A stretch of DNA of 64,000 nucleotides. Origin: Rhynchopus euleeides. Its lineage: Eukaryota > Euglenozoa > Diplonemea > Diplonemida > Diplonemidae. The notes beneath the pieces were generated by a model. That model saw only the letters and a list, made by a program, of their open reading frames with translations, was not told where the DNA came from and did not search any database. Position numbers and translations under genes: made by a program. Numbering within the stretch: position 1 is the first letter of the stretch; each line of letters opens with the position of its first letter. The stretch is taken from positions 1,488,001 to 1,552,000 of the forward strand of contig OY723250.1 of assembly GCA_963210315.1 (NCBI GenBank), read 5' to 3'. Shown in pieces: positions 11,005 through 20,774 of this stretch.

Positions 11005-11010
11005 TCATAA

Positions 11011-11880
11011 CCAGGGTAACCAGGTTTCAGGCTCCGTCGGGAAGGTCAAACTAATGCCCTGAGAGAGAGGTTGGCAGAAAAAAAAATGGCGTTACAGGAG
11101 GGGGATGGGGACGATCATTGTCAGCAGTGCACTTTATCACCTCCCCCACGCCCCCGGCAATATCACTGCTCCAGCAAGCATTTTAATGAATGGAAGCTGG
11201 CTGGGTGTTGTCCGGTGATCTTACGGAGTACTCATTTTTTTTACGCCGCTGGGCCTCAAAGAGGGCCCAAAAAAACACCTCGGCATTCGCATATGGATGC
11301 AATGAAAAACTAATGCAACCGAGTGAATCTCAAGAGAGAAGGTAGCAACGACAGTTTGTGTTCTTCGAACGCAGAACACCCCACCAGCCTGCCGGGCGTG
11401 TGAAGTGTTCGCAAGGATCCGCACGGTGAAAAGTTTCCTGAGTTGGCTACGCCGAACTTACAAAAAAAGAATATCCGCACAGCTGCGCCCCCCTCACATC
11501 CCCCCCTCCCCATACCCCGCCACACTCCACACCCGTCCCCCTGTTGTGTCTAGCAGGCGCCTGACACCCGATGCCTGATCCTGCCACCACCACCCTTCTA
11601 CAGAAGACACCCACCTGCCCCGCGGTTTATTTTCAAGCGGGGCGAGAAGGGTGTCGCTGGGCGTGAGGCGAGCTGTGCTTCACACCGGATACACTATCCC
11701 CATTTAGTCTTTTTTGGTCCCCGCAAAGCCTTGAGACAAGCGGGGGCAGGGGGGGAGGGAGCCGTGTGGTGCAGAGTGGTGGTGTCCGTCGACACACCCA
11801 ACACACAACACACACACACACACCGCGACCCTACGCCACCGCCAACCTCTCTCCCTTTGGCCTCTGCCTGACAAAGCCGG
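11011..11880. other. Intergenic DNA upstream of the myristoylated-protein gene
   Basis: It contains a minus-oriented copy (about 11396-11455) of a short dispersed repeat with core CGGATCCTTGCGAACACTTC, shared with 44800-44835 and 49222-49300. A CA-rich microsatellite lies at 11805-11822. No gene is recognised. Confidence 0.45.
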
Positions 11881-11922
11881 ATCTCTCTCTCTCTCTCACT
11901 GTGTTTTTTTCTCCTTTCCAAG
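11880..11922 (+). promoter_or_regulatory. Pyrimidine tract and splice acceptor (putative trans-splice site)
   Basis: A run of CT dinucleotides, then T7 and CTCCTTTCC, ends at AAG (AG at 11921-11922). No other strong AG acceptor lies between it and the ATG at 12069, giving a leader of about 146 nt that is itself pyrimidine-rich. Confidence 0.5.
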
Positions 11923-12068
11923 ACTGCACGCAACAACACCTCGCTTTCCCCCCCCCCCTTTTTCATCTCATTGTTCCTCTTGCTTACTTCTTACTTATTT
12001 CCGCTGACTTCACCCTCTATCTCCACCTCCATCTCCTCCACCCCCACCCCCACCTCCCCTCATCCGAC

Positions 12069-13073
12069 ATGGGGTCGGGCGGCAGCACGCAGCAGAAGTG
12101 CTCCCCCAGCTACGGGAAGGGGTCAGTGAAAGGCTCGATGACAACTGACGCGGAGCGTGCCTGGGAGCGGTACCACACACAGAGCGTGCTGATGTACGAG
12201 GCGAAGGAGGCTCTTGAGGGGAGGGCGTGCCAGGAGCCGTGTGGGATCCGGAGAAAGATGCGCCAGAAAGCCAACGCACTGAAGGCACACCTCTCCCTCG
12301 GCTGCGGGTGCGTCCAGTTCGATGAGAGCATGGATGCCCGGATGAGCGACTCAGACAGCTTCTCCGCACGCAAGCAGAGGCTTCGTATGGAGCAGTGGGT
12401 CCAAGGCATCCTCCCCCCGGTGCTGGACATCTCCGTCAACTCTGCTTCCCTGGCTACCTCCTGCACCCTGCCCTGCCCGACTCCGTCTGAAACCTCTCTG
12501 AGCGACGCGGAATCCTTCCACTCTGGCGACGAAGATGAGGCTCACCCCGACATCCACGGCAAGCATCTGACACCTCTCAACGCCTATGTGCTGAAGCACC
12601 ACAACAGCATGCTGCTGGGTTCGGAGAAGGCCCAGGGACTTGACTGCAGCCTGCGGACCAGCGTGCGGGGGCAGAGCTCTCCGTACGCTGCGGCGCAGCT
12701 GAAGGGTTCCCTCCGGCAGAGCCTTGGGGACAGCCGGGGGAGCGGGGCCCCGCCGACCCGGTTGGAAGGGAGCAGCGACAGCGACCTCGTGGTGGAGGAC
12801 GTGCCCCTCCCAGAGGTGACCCTGCCCAACACGACGGTGCCAGTGGCGGTGGAGGCGGAGGAGGGCGGTGTGAAGGGGGGTGTTGTGGAGCTCCCGCCGG
12901 TCGGATCGATTAGCTCGATGCCGCCGCGGCCCGGCCTCGCCAAGTCTGAGTCGTTCCGCGTGGGGAAGGGGCGGGGCAGCACTCAGAGCCAGGGCACGCT
13001 TGCAGCGGCTCTGAAGCAGGCCCTCGCAGAAGGCAGCCACGCGCCCCTGCCGACACCTCCTCCGAAGGCGTAG
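12069..13073 (+). CDS. N-myristoylated orphan protein, 334 aa
   Basis: I take the ATG at 12069 as the start because the coding-like GC bias begins there. The frame upstream is a pyrimidine tract, and the encoded N-terminus MGSGGSTQQKC is a textbook N-myristoylation site (Gly2, Ser5/Thr7 region) with a Cys11 that could be palmitoylated. No known domain is recognised. Residues about 28-75 are basic and helical (ERAWERYHTQSVLMYEAKEA, then RRKMRQKANALK). Residues 135-165 are Ser/Asp/Glu-rich (SLSDAESFHSGDEDEA) and look like casein-kinase-2 substrate. The C-terminal half is low-complexity, Ser/Pro/Gly-rich and probably disordered. A membrane-tethered signalling or cytoskeletal adaptor is a guess from the lipidation signal alone. 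Confidence 0.6.
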   Translation: MGSGGSTQQKCSPSYGKGSVKGSMTTDAERAWERYHTQSVLMYEAKEALEGRACQEPCGIRRKMRQKANALKAHLSLGCGCVQFDESMDARMSDSDSFSARKQRLRMEQWVQGILPPVLDISVNSASLATSCTLPCPTPSETSLSDAESFHSGDEDEAHPDIHGKHLTPLNAYVLKHHNSMLLGSEKAQGLDCSLRTSVRGQSSPYAAAQLKGSLRQSLGDSRGSGAPPTRLEGSSDSDLVVEDVPLPEVTLPNTTVPVAVEAEEGGVKGGVVELPPVGSISSMPPRPGLAKSESFRVGKGRGSTQSQGTLAAALKQALAEGSHAPLPTPPPKA

Positions 13074-15820
13074 GCCTGCTGCGCGGGGTGGCGTGTCAGG
13101 GGGTCCGTCAGCTATGACAGCCTGGGGCCCGCGTCGTCCTGTGGCAGCTGTGCCTTGCGCGAGTACTGTGTGACCCCAGAGGGCCTGTGGATCGCCCTGT
13201 GGTGTTTCAGCCATGTGTGCCATCGCCGTTGGGCCGTGTCATTGATGTGTAAGATCAGACAGGCAGCCATGGGGTTGTGGGGCCCTGCTCCTTCAGCCAT
13301 GTCATCTTCTCTCCCTGGGATCCGTGCAGAACTCTTTCATCTGCTGCATCTGTGTTTTGCACGGAATCTGCCGGATTGCCAGTCTGGGGTCGCCGTGCGT
13401 GTGCCTGAAATAGTGTGGGCATATGAATTGGCAGACACGAGGGATGTGTGTGTGTTCGTGGGGGCGGGGTGGGGGGTTTCCCTGTCCTGCTCCGACCAAA
13501 TACCAAAAAGCCACCGACAAGCTTTCCAAAAAAAGAATCATGTGTGTGGTGGCGCATCGACCAGCAACCCTTTCATTTCATTTTCTGTCCGATATTTCTT
13601 CTTGTCGAAACAAGTATCAAGGTGCGTGCAGGCCCGCCCTCTGGGAAAGTGACACAATTGGAGAACAGCCAATATCCCAGCTATGGGGCTTTCGACTCAT
13701 ACGGCCCGACCGCGCTTATTGAGACACAAACGAGTTCCCGTGTCGCTCGCAGCTCTGACGGGCTGTGGTTACACTCCTCGAAGCAAGAATTCAAATACGC
13801 GTGGGACGGCGGGGCGGACAGTATGATGGTGCGTGCACACTCTGATTTTTTCCACTCTGATACAGTGCGAATCATTTCGATGTCATCAAACCGTATTGAC
13901 ATCAAGGTGTATTGACACTGTGTCATCTTCAGGGATGGTATGTCAGTGTGCAGCGGGCTCTCAACAACGCCTGTCTGCATGCGAGTTCCGTATTCCGTAA
14001 GCCGTTAGCCGTGGGTGAACCCTCTCACGGAATTCAGTCACAGGCTTTTTTTTATATTTCTTTGCGTGCCATGTCTGTGTGCCTGGCAGCCTGGGCTTGT
14101 AGAGGCATGCGATGTCCACCGCAACCAGATATGTTCCCTCTCTGAAGGGTTTCCATGCCGGGTTTCCGCGAGGCCGCGTTAGTTTCTGACGTTCTGGGTG
14201 ATTGTCACAATCCCTGAGTGAGTGTGAACAGCTGGGTGTGTGATTTCTCCGTTACTGCGTGGATCATACCTTTCTAGAGTCATTCGATTCGACTCACTCA
14301 ACTTCGAACTCCGGTTGTACTGGCTGAGGAGGCCATGTGAACATACCTACCCATGCGTGTGGCGATACCATTTCGATGCGGGCTCATCCCAAACAACGGC
14401 GTACCCCCTGCCGCCAGCTCCGCTCAGGAGTGGGACTCAGAAATTGAACTTTGGGGGCAAAAAAGAACAAAGCGGGGCCAGGGTCTGGCAAGCCATCATG
14501 CATACAACGGTGCGTCAATGCGAGGTGAGGTGTAGGTGGGAGCCTTCCTGCCAGGAATGGATTGCACCCGCCATGCCCGTTGTCCTGGTAGCACACATCC
14601 TGAACCTGGCAGGGCAGGCTGGCACAGCTCTTGACACACAGCGAAGGGTCTCCCTTCAGTTTGTCATCGCGGTGCTCATCCACCTGAGCCCTGTGTTGTT
14701 TGATACCTTGCGAATGCACCCGTTTGGACGGCATCGATATCGTGCCCTGTGCATGCATTTCTGTGGATCATGCCATCCATGGATGCGAGCTCTGCATGTT
14801 TGTTTTGTTAGTTCGGCGTAGCCAACTGGGGAAACTTTCTGTGCCTTTAGCTGGATCGTGCGTCCCCACTCACACCACTTCATCAGACCGGGGAGTGGTG
14901 TACACAAAGAGTGGGGTCTGCGTTCCAACAAAACAACTTTCAGCAGTAATTGGTTTGTTGTCTCGTTTTGCTGTCACTTTACGATTCAGCGGGGGCACAG
15001 ATAGTTTTTTGTTTCTGCGTTGTGTGCATGTGCGATGCGAATGTGTTGTTTTGTGGGGGGGTACAGTTTTACTTTGTCACCCCCCAGAGTCTCTTATGTT
15101 GGTATTTTATTCGAACAGGGCGCTTGTCAGATGGAAATACAACGGCGGGGGGAGTGCACGGCGATTGCCAACACACATTGCTTCTTGCGCCTGCCAAATC
15201 GCCGCACTCCCGCAGGCAATTTCTTCTGTGTGTTCCGCACGATCAACGAAAACCATTTCTCATTTACATTTCGTTATCTTCATGAATAATCCTGCACGGC
15301 CCCCAGTTGTAGCTGTTGGTCTGAACATGGCGGATTGCCCCCCCATACGACACCCGCAAGTGAAGGGGAGAGGGTGAGTGTCTAAAACGGGGAAGCTAAA
15401 AAGCCAGACTGAATCCGCCTCTCAGAATCCGGCGGTTAGCATGTCGAAACCGATTAGATTCCCGACAAGTCGGAATCTAGTCGGAGCCTTAGCTCCTGCG
15501 TCATGTTGCATTAGCTTCTGTCAGGTCTTTCTCTGTTCTCCACGCTTCCACCCCCTCCCCCCTTCCTCCCTCCCACCCTCCCCCCTTCCACCCCTCTCTC
15601 AAAGCTAGCTTTTCGTGTGAAAAGCTAGTGGCAGCGTTCGGTATTCTGCACACATGCAAAATCGAAAAGCCTTGGCTGGAGGTCGCTGAAAGGGGGGGGA
15701 AAAACAAACTATCCCAGCGAAAAAAGACAAAATTGGCAACAATACAAAATCCCACCCACCCCCACCCATATTATTCTTTCAGAACTCCTTTTTTTTTGGG
15801 ACTTTGTGCCAGGTGTATTT
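13074..15820. other. Long intergenic stretch, no gene recognised
   Basis: Open frames up to about 225 codons exist (for example 14240-14821 and 14700-15377, +), but none shows a known family, coding bias or good splice context. The motif CAACTGGGG with following CTGGATC and CACTCAC at 14820-14876 recurs at 27377-27432. A C/T-rich run lies at 15538-15603. Confidence 0.5.
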
Positions 15821-15859
15821 CTAGTGGGGGATGAGGATGAGTCTTTTTGGCATCCGCCC

Positions 15860-15956
15860 TTTTTTCGGTTTTTTTCCAGCCAAAATCAGGTTTTTTTTCC
15901 AGCAAAAAACCGGTTTTTTTCCAGCCAAAATCTGGTTTTTTTTCCAGCCAAGAGCC
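15860..15956 (+). repeat. Tandem repeat of TTTTTTTCCAGCCAAAATC units
   Basis: Four to five degenerate units of about 21 bp (poly-T, then CCAGC and AAAA) abut the dispersed GC-hairpin repeat. Confidence 0.65.
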
Positions 15957-16340
15957 AGACGTTCACTACCGTGGCCTCCGGCGGCTGGGGGGCTCCGCCC
16001 CCCAGACCCCCCCTGTGGCGGATATCTCGTACCCAAGTCCTTCGATTCCCATCAGGTCAGGAATCCAACAGCTCCAGTAGCCTCAGGAGGACGCAGCCAA
16101 CTCACACAGAATCTGTACGCCCACAATGAACAGATGTTCACTACCGTGGCCTCCGGCGGCTGGGGGGCTCCGCCCCCCCAGACCCCCCGTGGAGCGTGTG
16201 TTTGCCCGTCTAGCAACCGCAGCAAGTCCTTGGGCTGTTTCAGCTGGCATATCGTCGGAATAACGGTCCCGAAAGCCGTTTTTTTTGGGGTTTTCCTCCA
16301 GCACCCGAGGATGGCGCGAGCGGGAGGAACCGTGTAAGGA
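15957..16340 (-). repeat. Dispersed GC-hairpin repeat, long copy in minus orientation
   Basis: This is the reverse complement of the 3050-3435 copy, with cores at 15961-16012 and 16129-16189 and the CCCGAAAGCC and CACCCGAGGATGGCGCGAGC segments at 16269-16320. Two independent long copies allow the unit to be defined as two hairpin cores plus about 200 bp of unique flank. Confidence 0.75.
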
Positions 16341-17253
16341 ACCCATTTGGTACAAGACCAAGGGCCCCACACTGGGGAGGAGGGTCATTGGGTACCATTT
16401 TTTGCTGGAAAAAAGCGGGGATGAATCGGGGATTTTTGGCTGGGAAGACCGGGGATTAAAAACACACCTGCTTTGTGCGAATCGTATTCAGGCCTTCTCG
16501 GTAACTACCACAACAGGGAACCTGTCAGTGTCAAAAAGATAGTAGGCAGCGCTTGGGCAACAAATTCAACCTCCTCATCAGGCTGCGGAGTTGCTTTTGT
16601 TTTGCCCGGATTTGGCGCACAAACAACAGCCTTATCTTTTTCAAGCCAACCAATGCCATCCCGCCCCATGCTAGGCGAGGCCAGGGGGGGGGAGGGCAAC
16701 TCTGTGCAGGCTATAGAGGCACACCTCTGTTTTCCATCCCACCGGGTAGAACCGGCGCCTTGATGATGCACCATCTAGTCTTCTAAAAGGGCCCACTTTG
16801 TTTTCCTCCGAAAGAGTACTGATTTCTTAATTTCTTAGCCTATGCGTTTGTGGAACCCAATCTTTTGGAATCCATGCGCGGCCAGAGAGGCAATGAAAAA
16901 AGCCCCTCCTCTTCGACACAGCCGGGACTACCCGCAGATCGCACCTTCGTTTTGCCAACGCGAACATCCTGTTTCCCAAACGAGGGGCGGGGGGGTGGGG
17001 CAGCAACTAGGCGGTGGTGGGGGCGGGGGGATGAAGATGCTGCTTGGTATGGGATACCAAAGAGCGCGCTGGCTGATATCGCGAACTCCATTCACCTGAT
17101 AATGCCTCACAAGAGGTATTAGAACGACACCGAATCGTGGGCTGTGGCTCACCGGGGCACATTGCAGGCTGGCTCAAGGAGTGCATATCCAGACAGCCGA
17201 GACCGACATCAGGGTCGAAGGAGCGAGAGAGAGAGAGAGACATGGGTGGCATG
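16341..17253. other. Intergenic DNA with a short dispersed repeat
   Basis: Positions 16590-16632 (TTGCTTTTGTTTTGCCCGG, then TTTGGCGCACAAACAACA) recur at about 18370-18410 and, diverged, at 44566-44610. A (GA)n tract is at 17223-17241. No gene is recognised. Confidence 0.5.
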
Positions 17254-17255
17254 TA

Positions 17256-17970
17256 CCGTCACTCAAGTAATGTTGGTGGGGTAATAACCCACCAACTTCT
17301 TCCAGAACCCCCAAATCCACCAAATTAGTACCCCACCAACATATTTACCCCACCAACAAATCTACCCCACCAATTTATTACCCCAATGCGCATCGCTGAC
17401 TACCGTTTTCGTGGCGAACGCCTAAGGGGCCCGGCTGATGGCTACGTTTTCCAGAAAATGCATACGGCGTACGCGTGGGCGTGCGGCGCCTGCAAACGGC
17501 AGTCTATGTAGTACAAGAGACGGCCATGTCCGCACACCAAATCGGTCGTCGACCTCAGCAGCCTTTGAGCCTTCGAGTAGGTAATCGTACCTTTTGCACT
17601 TGTGCGCGAAGGAACCGTCTGTGAAAGGCAAGAGCAAAGGCCAGGGCTCAGCCTACTGGGTGGCCTACTGTGTGCTGAGAGACCTGGAATACCAGTCGTA
17701 CGCAATTTCTGCGTACGCGTACGCAGCGCGGTTTCAGAAAGTGCGGACGGCGTACGCACGTGCGTACGCGCAGTCGGGGTGGGTGGGCAGGGGGCTCCAA
17801 ATCCCAGGTGCCAGAAAAAATTGCCAAGTACAATGCGCCCCAGGGGTAATTATGTTGGTGGGGTAATAAACCACCAACTTTTTTCAGAGCCCCAAATCCA
17901 CCAAATTAGTACCCCACCAACATATTTACCCCACCAATATATTACCCCACCAACAAAACTTGAGTGACGG
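17256..17970. mobile_element. TA-flanked TIR element with GGTGGGGTAATA-word ends
   Basis: Perfect 13-bp inverted ends, CCGTCACTCAAGT, with TA on both sides (17254-17255 and 17971-17972). Subterminal blocks of about 110 bp at each end (17266-17384 and 17853-17957) repeat the word TTGGTGGGGTA and its inverse TACCCCACCAA. The interior (17390-17840) is rich in GCGTACGC words and has no recognisable gene. Non-autonomous. Confidence 0.8.
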
Positions 17971-17972
17971 TA

Positions 17973-18930
17973 TTTGTTCGGAACCCCATGAACCATGGCA
18001 TTCTTTCAGCGTTCCGTTTGGGGTTCGGACTTTTTTCTTTTCGCTCACCTGGCGTGCCCCCTTGTGTCGGGTGAGGTGGTGCTGTTCACCGCCGACCCCT
18101 CCAGCATGTCTCAGGCAGGCAAGCCACGAGGGAGGCAAGGCTCGTGGGAGGCGCCGCAAGCGAAATTTTTTGCCGTTCAACGTTCGAAGAACAATGACCA
18201 AAATGTCGTTTGTTCCCTATGCCTTTGTGGTTCGCCCGGTTGCATTGGTTTTCCCCAACAAGCGTGGCGTGTTATTTTTACCATGGCAGGGTTCCTGCCA
18301 ATGATGCCAATGATGCCAAGGGTCGCAAGGGGCAGTGCTTTTGGGCAACAAAGGCAAACCTCCAAAGGGGTTGCTTTTGTTTTCCCGGATTTGGCGCACA
18401 GACAACACGCTCCTGTACTTTACCCCGAACAATCTTGCTTGTCGAGAGCGGAAGAGTCAGTGGGGACGCACGGCGCGCGCAGTGTGTTTTGATCCAGCAG
18501 CACAAAGCGGTTCGCAAGAGCCAGCCTGCCGCTCGTGTACAGACAAAATCCAGACTCTTTATGATGGTGTGGCAGAAGACACACATCCGTGAAGTCATTC
18601 GAACATGCTTCGAACGAAACCCCTTTCCCGGGTAGTACGCAAACTGCATATGTGGCCACTGCCGATCTGTTGAATGGCACTGCAAGTGCCTGGCTGCCTG
18701 AGGGCCTGTGTCATGTTCGTTCACAGTCGCGGTTTGGCAGCCGAAACTGTTCCTCACTCCCACCCCTCTCTCTCTCTTTCTACCTGTGTGTTGGGTGCTG
18801 AACAACGGAGTGACCCACGAGGTCCGCCGTTGTTTTTCAAAAGGTTCTTGCCGATTTTGCATGCAACATATCTGTTACTTGCTGAGCCACTGAGCAGAAG
18901 ACGTACCCCTCAGGCACCGCAGCCGAAGTC
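17973..18930. other. Intergenic DNA upstream of PGS1
   Basis: It contains a copy of the TTTGGCGCACA repeat (18370-18410) and CT-rich tracts. No gene is recognised. Confidence 0.5.
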
Positions 18931-18934
18931 ACGT

Positions 18935-19049
18935 AGGCCCAACGCCCCCTCCCCTCATCCCCTCACCCCCTCCTTTCTGCCTCTCCGCATACACCCACAC
19001 CACCCACACCACCGCACGCAGAGCACGTGACGTGCTGCAGGCTGGCATC
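18935..19049 (+). promoter_or_regulatory. Pyrimidine/CACC tract, splice acceptor and very short leader of PGS1
   Basis: A C-rich tract (18948-19020) is followed by CTGCAG with AG at 19039-19040. The first ATG is at 19050, so the mature mRNA would carry only nine genomic bases before the start. This looks like a trans-splice acceptor; in-frame sequence upstream of the ATG has only a GTG. Confidence 0.5.
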
Positions 19050-20600
19050 ATGAGGGCGGAGGTCTGGGTGGGTTGTGCGGTTATCGGGACGTTATGTTTC
19101 ATCTTCAAGCGCCCGCTGTGGGTGATGTGGTGCGGGGCCGTGCTCGTGATGAGGGGCCTGAAGAAACAGGTGGGGCCCATGGTTGATCGGAAACACGGGC
19201 CTCTGACAACGCAGCCGGACAGACGCGCCCTGGATCGTGTCCCCGAGTCGGTGCGCGGGATGCTGAGGGCGGTCACATCAGACGCCCCCTGCTTCGCCGT
19301 CGACTCTGGCAACGTCCAAATCCTGCACACGCCTGATGAGTTCTACAGGAGCATCCTCAAGCGCCTGAGGAGTGCTACCGAAAGGATTGTGATAGCTGCA
19401 CTCTACCTCGGTGTGACTGAGAAGTGCCGGTCTATCGCCGACGCTATCGACCACGCCATGTCTGACAACGAGCAGCTCACAGCCACCATCCTTGTTGACT
19501 ACGGGCGTGGCCTCAGGTATGAGAATGGTGTCTCTGTCATGACCCTTCTGACACCGCTGGTGGAGAAGTACGGCGCCCACCGGGTGAAGGTGTCGATGTT
19601 CATGGTGCCGCTGTGTGGCGCCATCTTCCGCCACGCCCCTGCGACCATCCGGGAGATTGCAGGCGTGCAGCACGTCAAGGGGTTTGTCGTGGACAACGAC
19701 ACCCTTCTGACGGGGGCGAACCTCAACGACGACTACTTCACAACACGCCAGGACCGCTACGTGTGGGTGCGGTCCCAGGCGAACCTTGCGAAGTGGACCG
19801 CCCAGTTTGTCGAGACCCTCGCAGCCATGTCCTACATCTGCCGCCCCAGCGCAGGGGGTGACGTGGTGCCGACCTTCCCCGAAGGCATGAGCCACCCTAT
19901 CTTCTCAGGCCCGTCGCCGTCGCCGGTGCATGAGTTCAGCCAGGACCTGAGCAGCAAGGTGCTGCAGCTGCTGCAGTATCGCGAGAGCAGCGATGTGCTA
20001 GGGGACACGTTCGTCTGCCCGCTGACACAGCTCGCAGCGGTGGGCGTGTGGCACGAGAGTGATAACCTCGACCTCATGGTGCGGGCGGCCCCGGCGTCGA
20101 CGCTGACCCTGTCCAGCGCATACCCCAACTTCCACGCATCCCTGATGCACGCGCTGCACGACAGCTGCTGCAGCGACGTGCAGCTGCTGTCACCTGCGGA
20201 GGATGCCAACGGGTTCTTCGGAGCCAAGTGGCCCAAGGCCCTGGTGCCCCCCTCCTACTCCAAGCTGCTCGGCGACTTCGCAGACGGGATGAAGCGGCAG
20301 GTGTCCATCCACCTGTGGTCGAACCCAGGTTGCACCTACCACGTCAAGGGTTTGTGGGTCCCGCACATGACGCTGATTGGGTCCAGCAACTACGGGTACC
20401 GCAGTCGGTACCTCGATGCGGAGCTGTCGTTTGTGATTGTGACTGCCTCGAAGGCGCTCGCCGACGACTTTTCCCACGAGAGGGATGAGGTGCTCCGCCG
20501 GGCGACATCCAAGAGCAGCGAGGAGCTCCGTGAACACCACACCTTCATCGACTCGATGTTCCTGAAGGTCATTACCAACGTGTTGTACCCCTTCCTCTAG
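19050..20600 (+). CDS. PGS1: Phosphatidylglycerophosphate synthase, PLD-superfamily (eukaryotic type)
   Basis: It encodes 516 aa. The enzyme transfers glycerol-3-phosphate to CDP-diacylglycerol to make phosphatidylglycerophosphate, the committed step toward phosphatidylglycerol and cardiolipin in the mitochondrion. Residues about 4-33 are hydrophobic and may anchor or target the protein. The first HKD motif, HVKGFVVD, starts at residue 208 and is followed by GANLNDDYFTTRQDRYVW, near-identical to human and yeast PGS1. The second, HVKGLWVP, starts at 431 and is followed by LIGSSNYGYRS and DAELSFVIVT; the missing Asp of this second motif is also seen in the family. LVDYGRGLR (about 150) is another family block. 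Length fits the family. Start: ATG 19050, nine bases after the acceptor. A LINE lies downstream on the opposite strand. Confidence 0.95.
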   Translation: MRAEVWVGCAVIGTLCFIFKRPLWVMWCGAVLVMRGLKKQVGPMVDRKHGPLTTQPDRRALDRVPESVRGMLRAVTSDAPCFAVDSGNVQILHTPDEFYRSILKRLRSATERIVIAALYLGVTEKCRSIADAIDHAMSDNEQLTATILVDYGRGLRYENGVSVMTLLTPLVEKYGAHRVKVSMFMVPLCGAIFRHAPATIREIAGVQHVKGFVVDNDTLLTGANLNDDYFTTRQDRYVWVRSQANLAKWTAQFVETLAAMSYICRPSAGGDVVPTFPEGMSHPIFSGPSPSPVHEFSQDLSSKVLQLLQYRESSDVLGDTFVCPLTQLAAVGVWHESDNLDLMVRAAPASTLTLSSAYPNFHASLMHALHDSCCSDVQLLSPAEDANGFFGAKWPKALVPPSYSKLLGDFADGMKRQVSIHLWSNPGCTYHVKGLWVPHMTLIGSSNYGYRSRYLDAELSFVIVTASKALADDFSHERDEVLRRATSKSSEELREHHTFIDSMFLKVITNVLYPFL

Positions 20601-20758
20601 AGGGCATGTGTCTGCGTGTCAGTGGTTATTGCATCGAGGGGGAGGTGCTCGGTGCGTCTTCCACTGCTGCAAAAGCATATCCACGTGTGTGACAGCTTGT
20701 CTGCGGATGCATCACCAAGTCTACTTGGTGTGGCCCACCAAAGCAAGATATCTTGACG
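20601..20758 (+). other. PGS1 3' flank up to the LINE insertion
   Basis: About 160 bp between the stop and the target duplication. The original flank continues after 25870. No polyadenylation signal is recognised. Confidence 0.5.
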
Positions 20759-20774
20759 TGTGCTCGGTGGTGTG
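20759..20774. repeat. Target site duplication of the LINE, left copy
   Basis: TGTGCTCGGTGGTGTG is identical to 25855-25870. A 16-bp perfect duplication bracketing the element proves a TPRT-type insertion and indicates a recent one. Confidence 0.9.
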
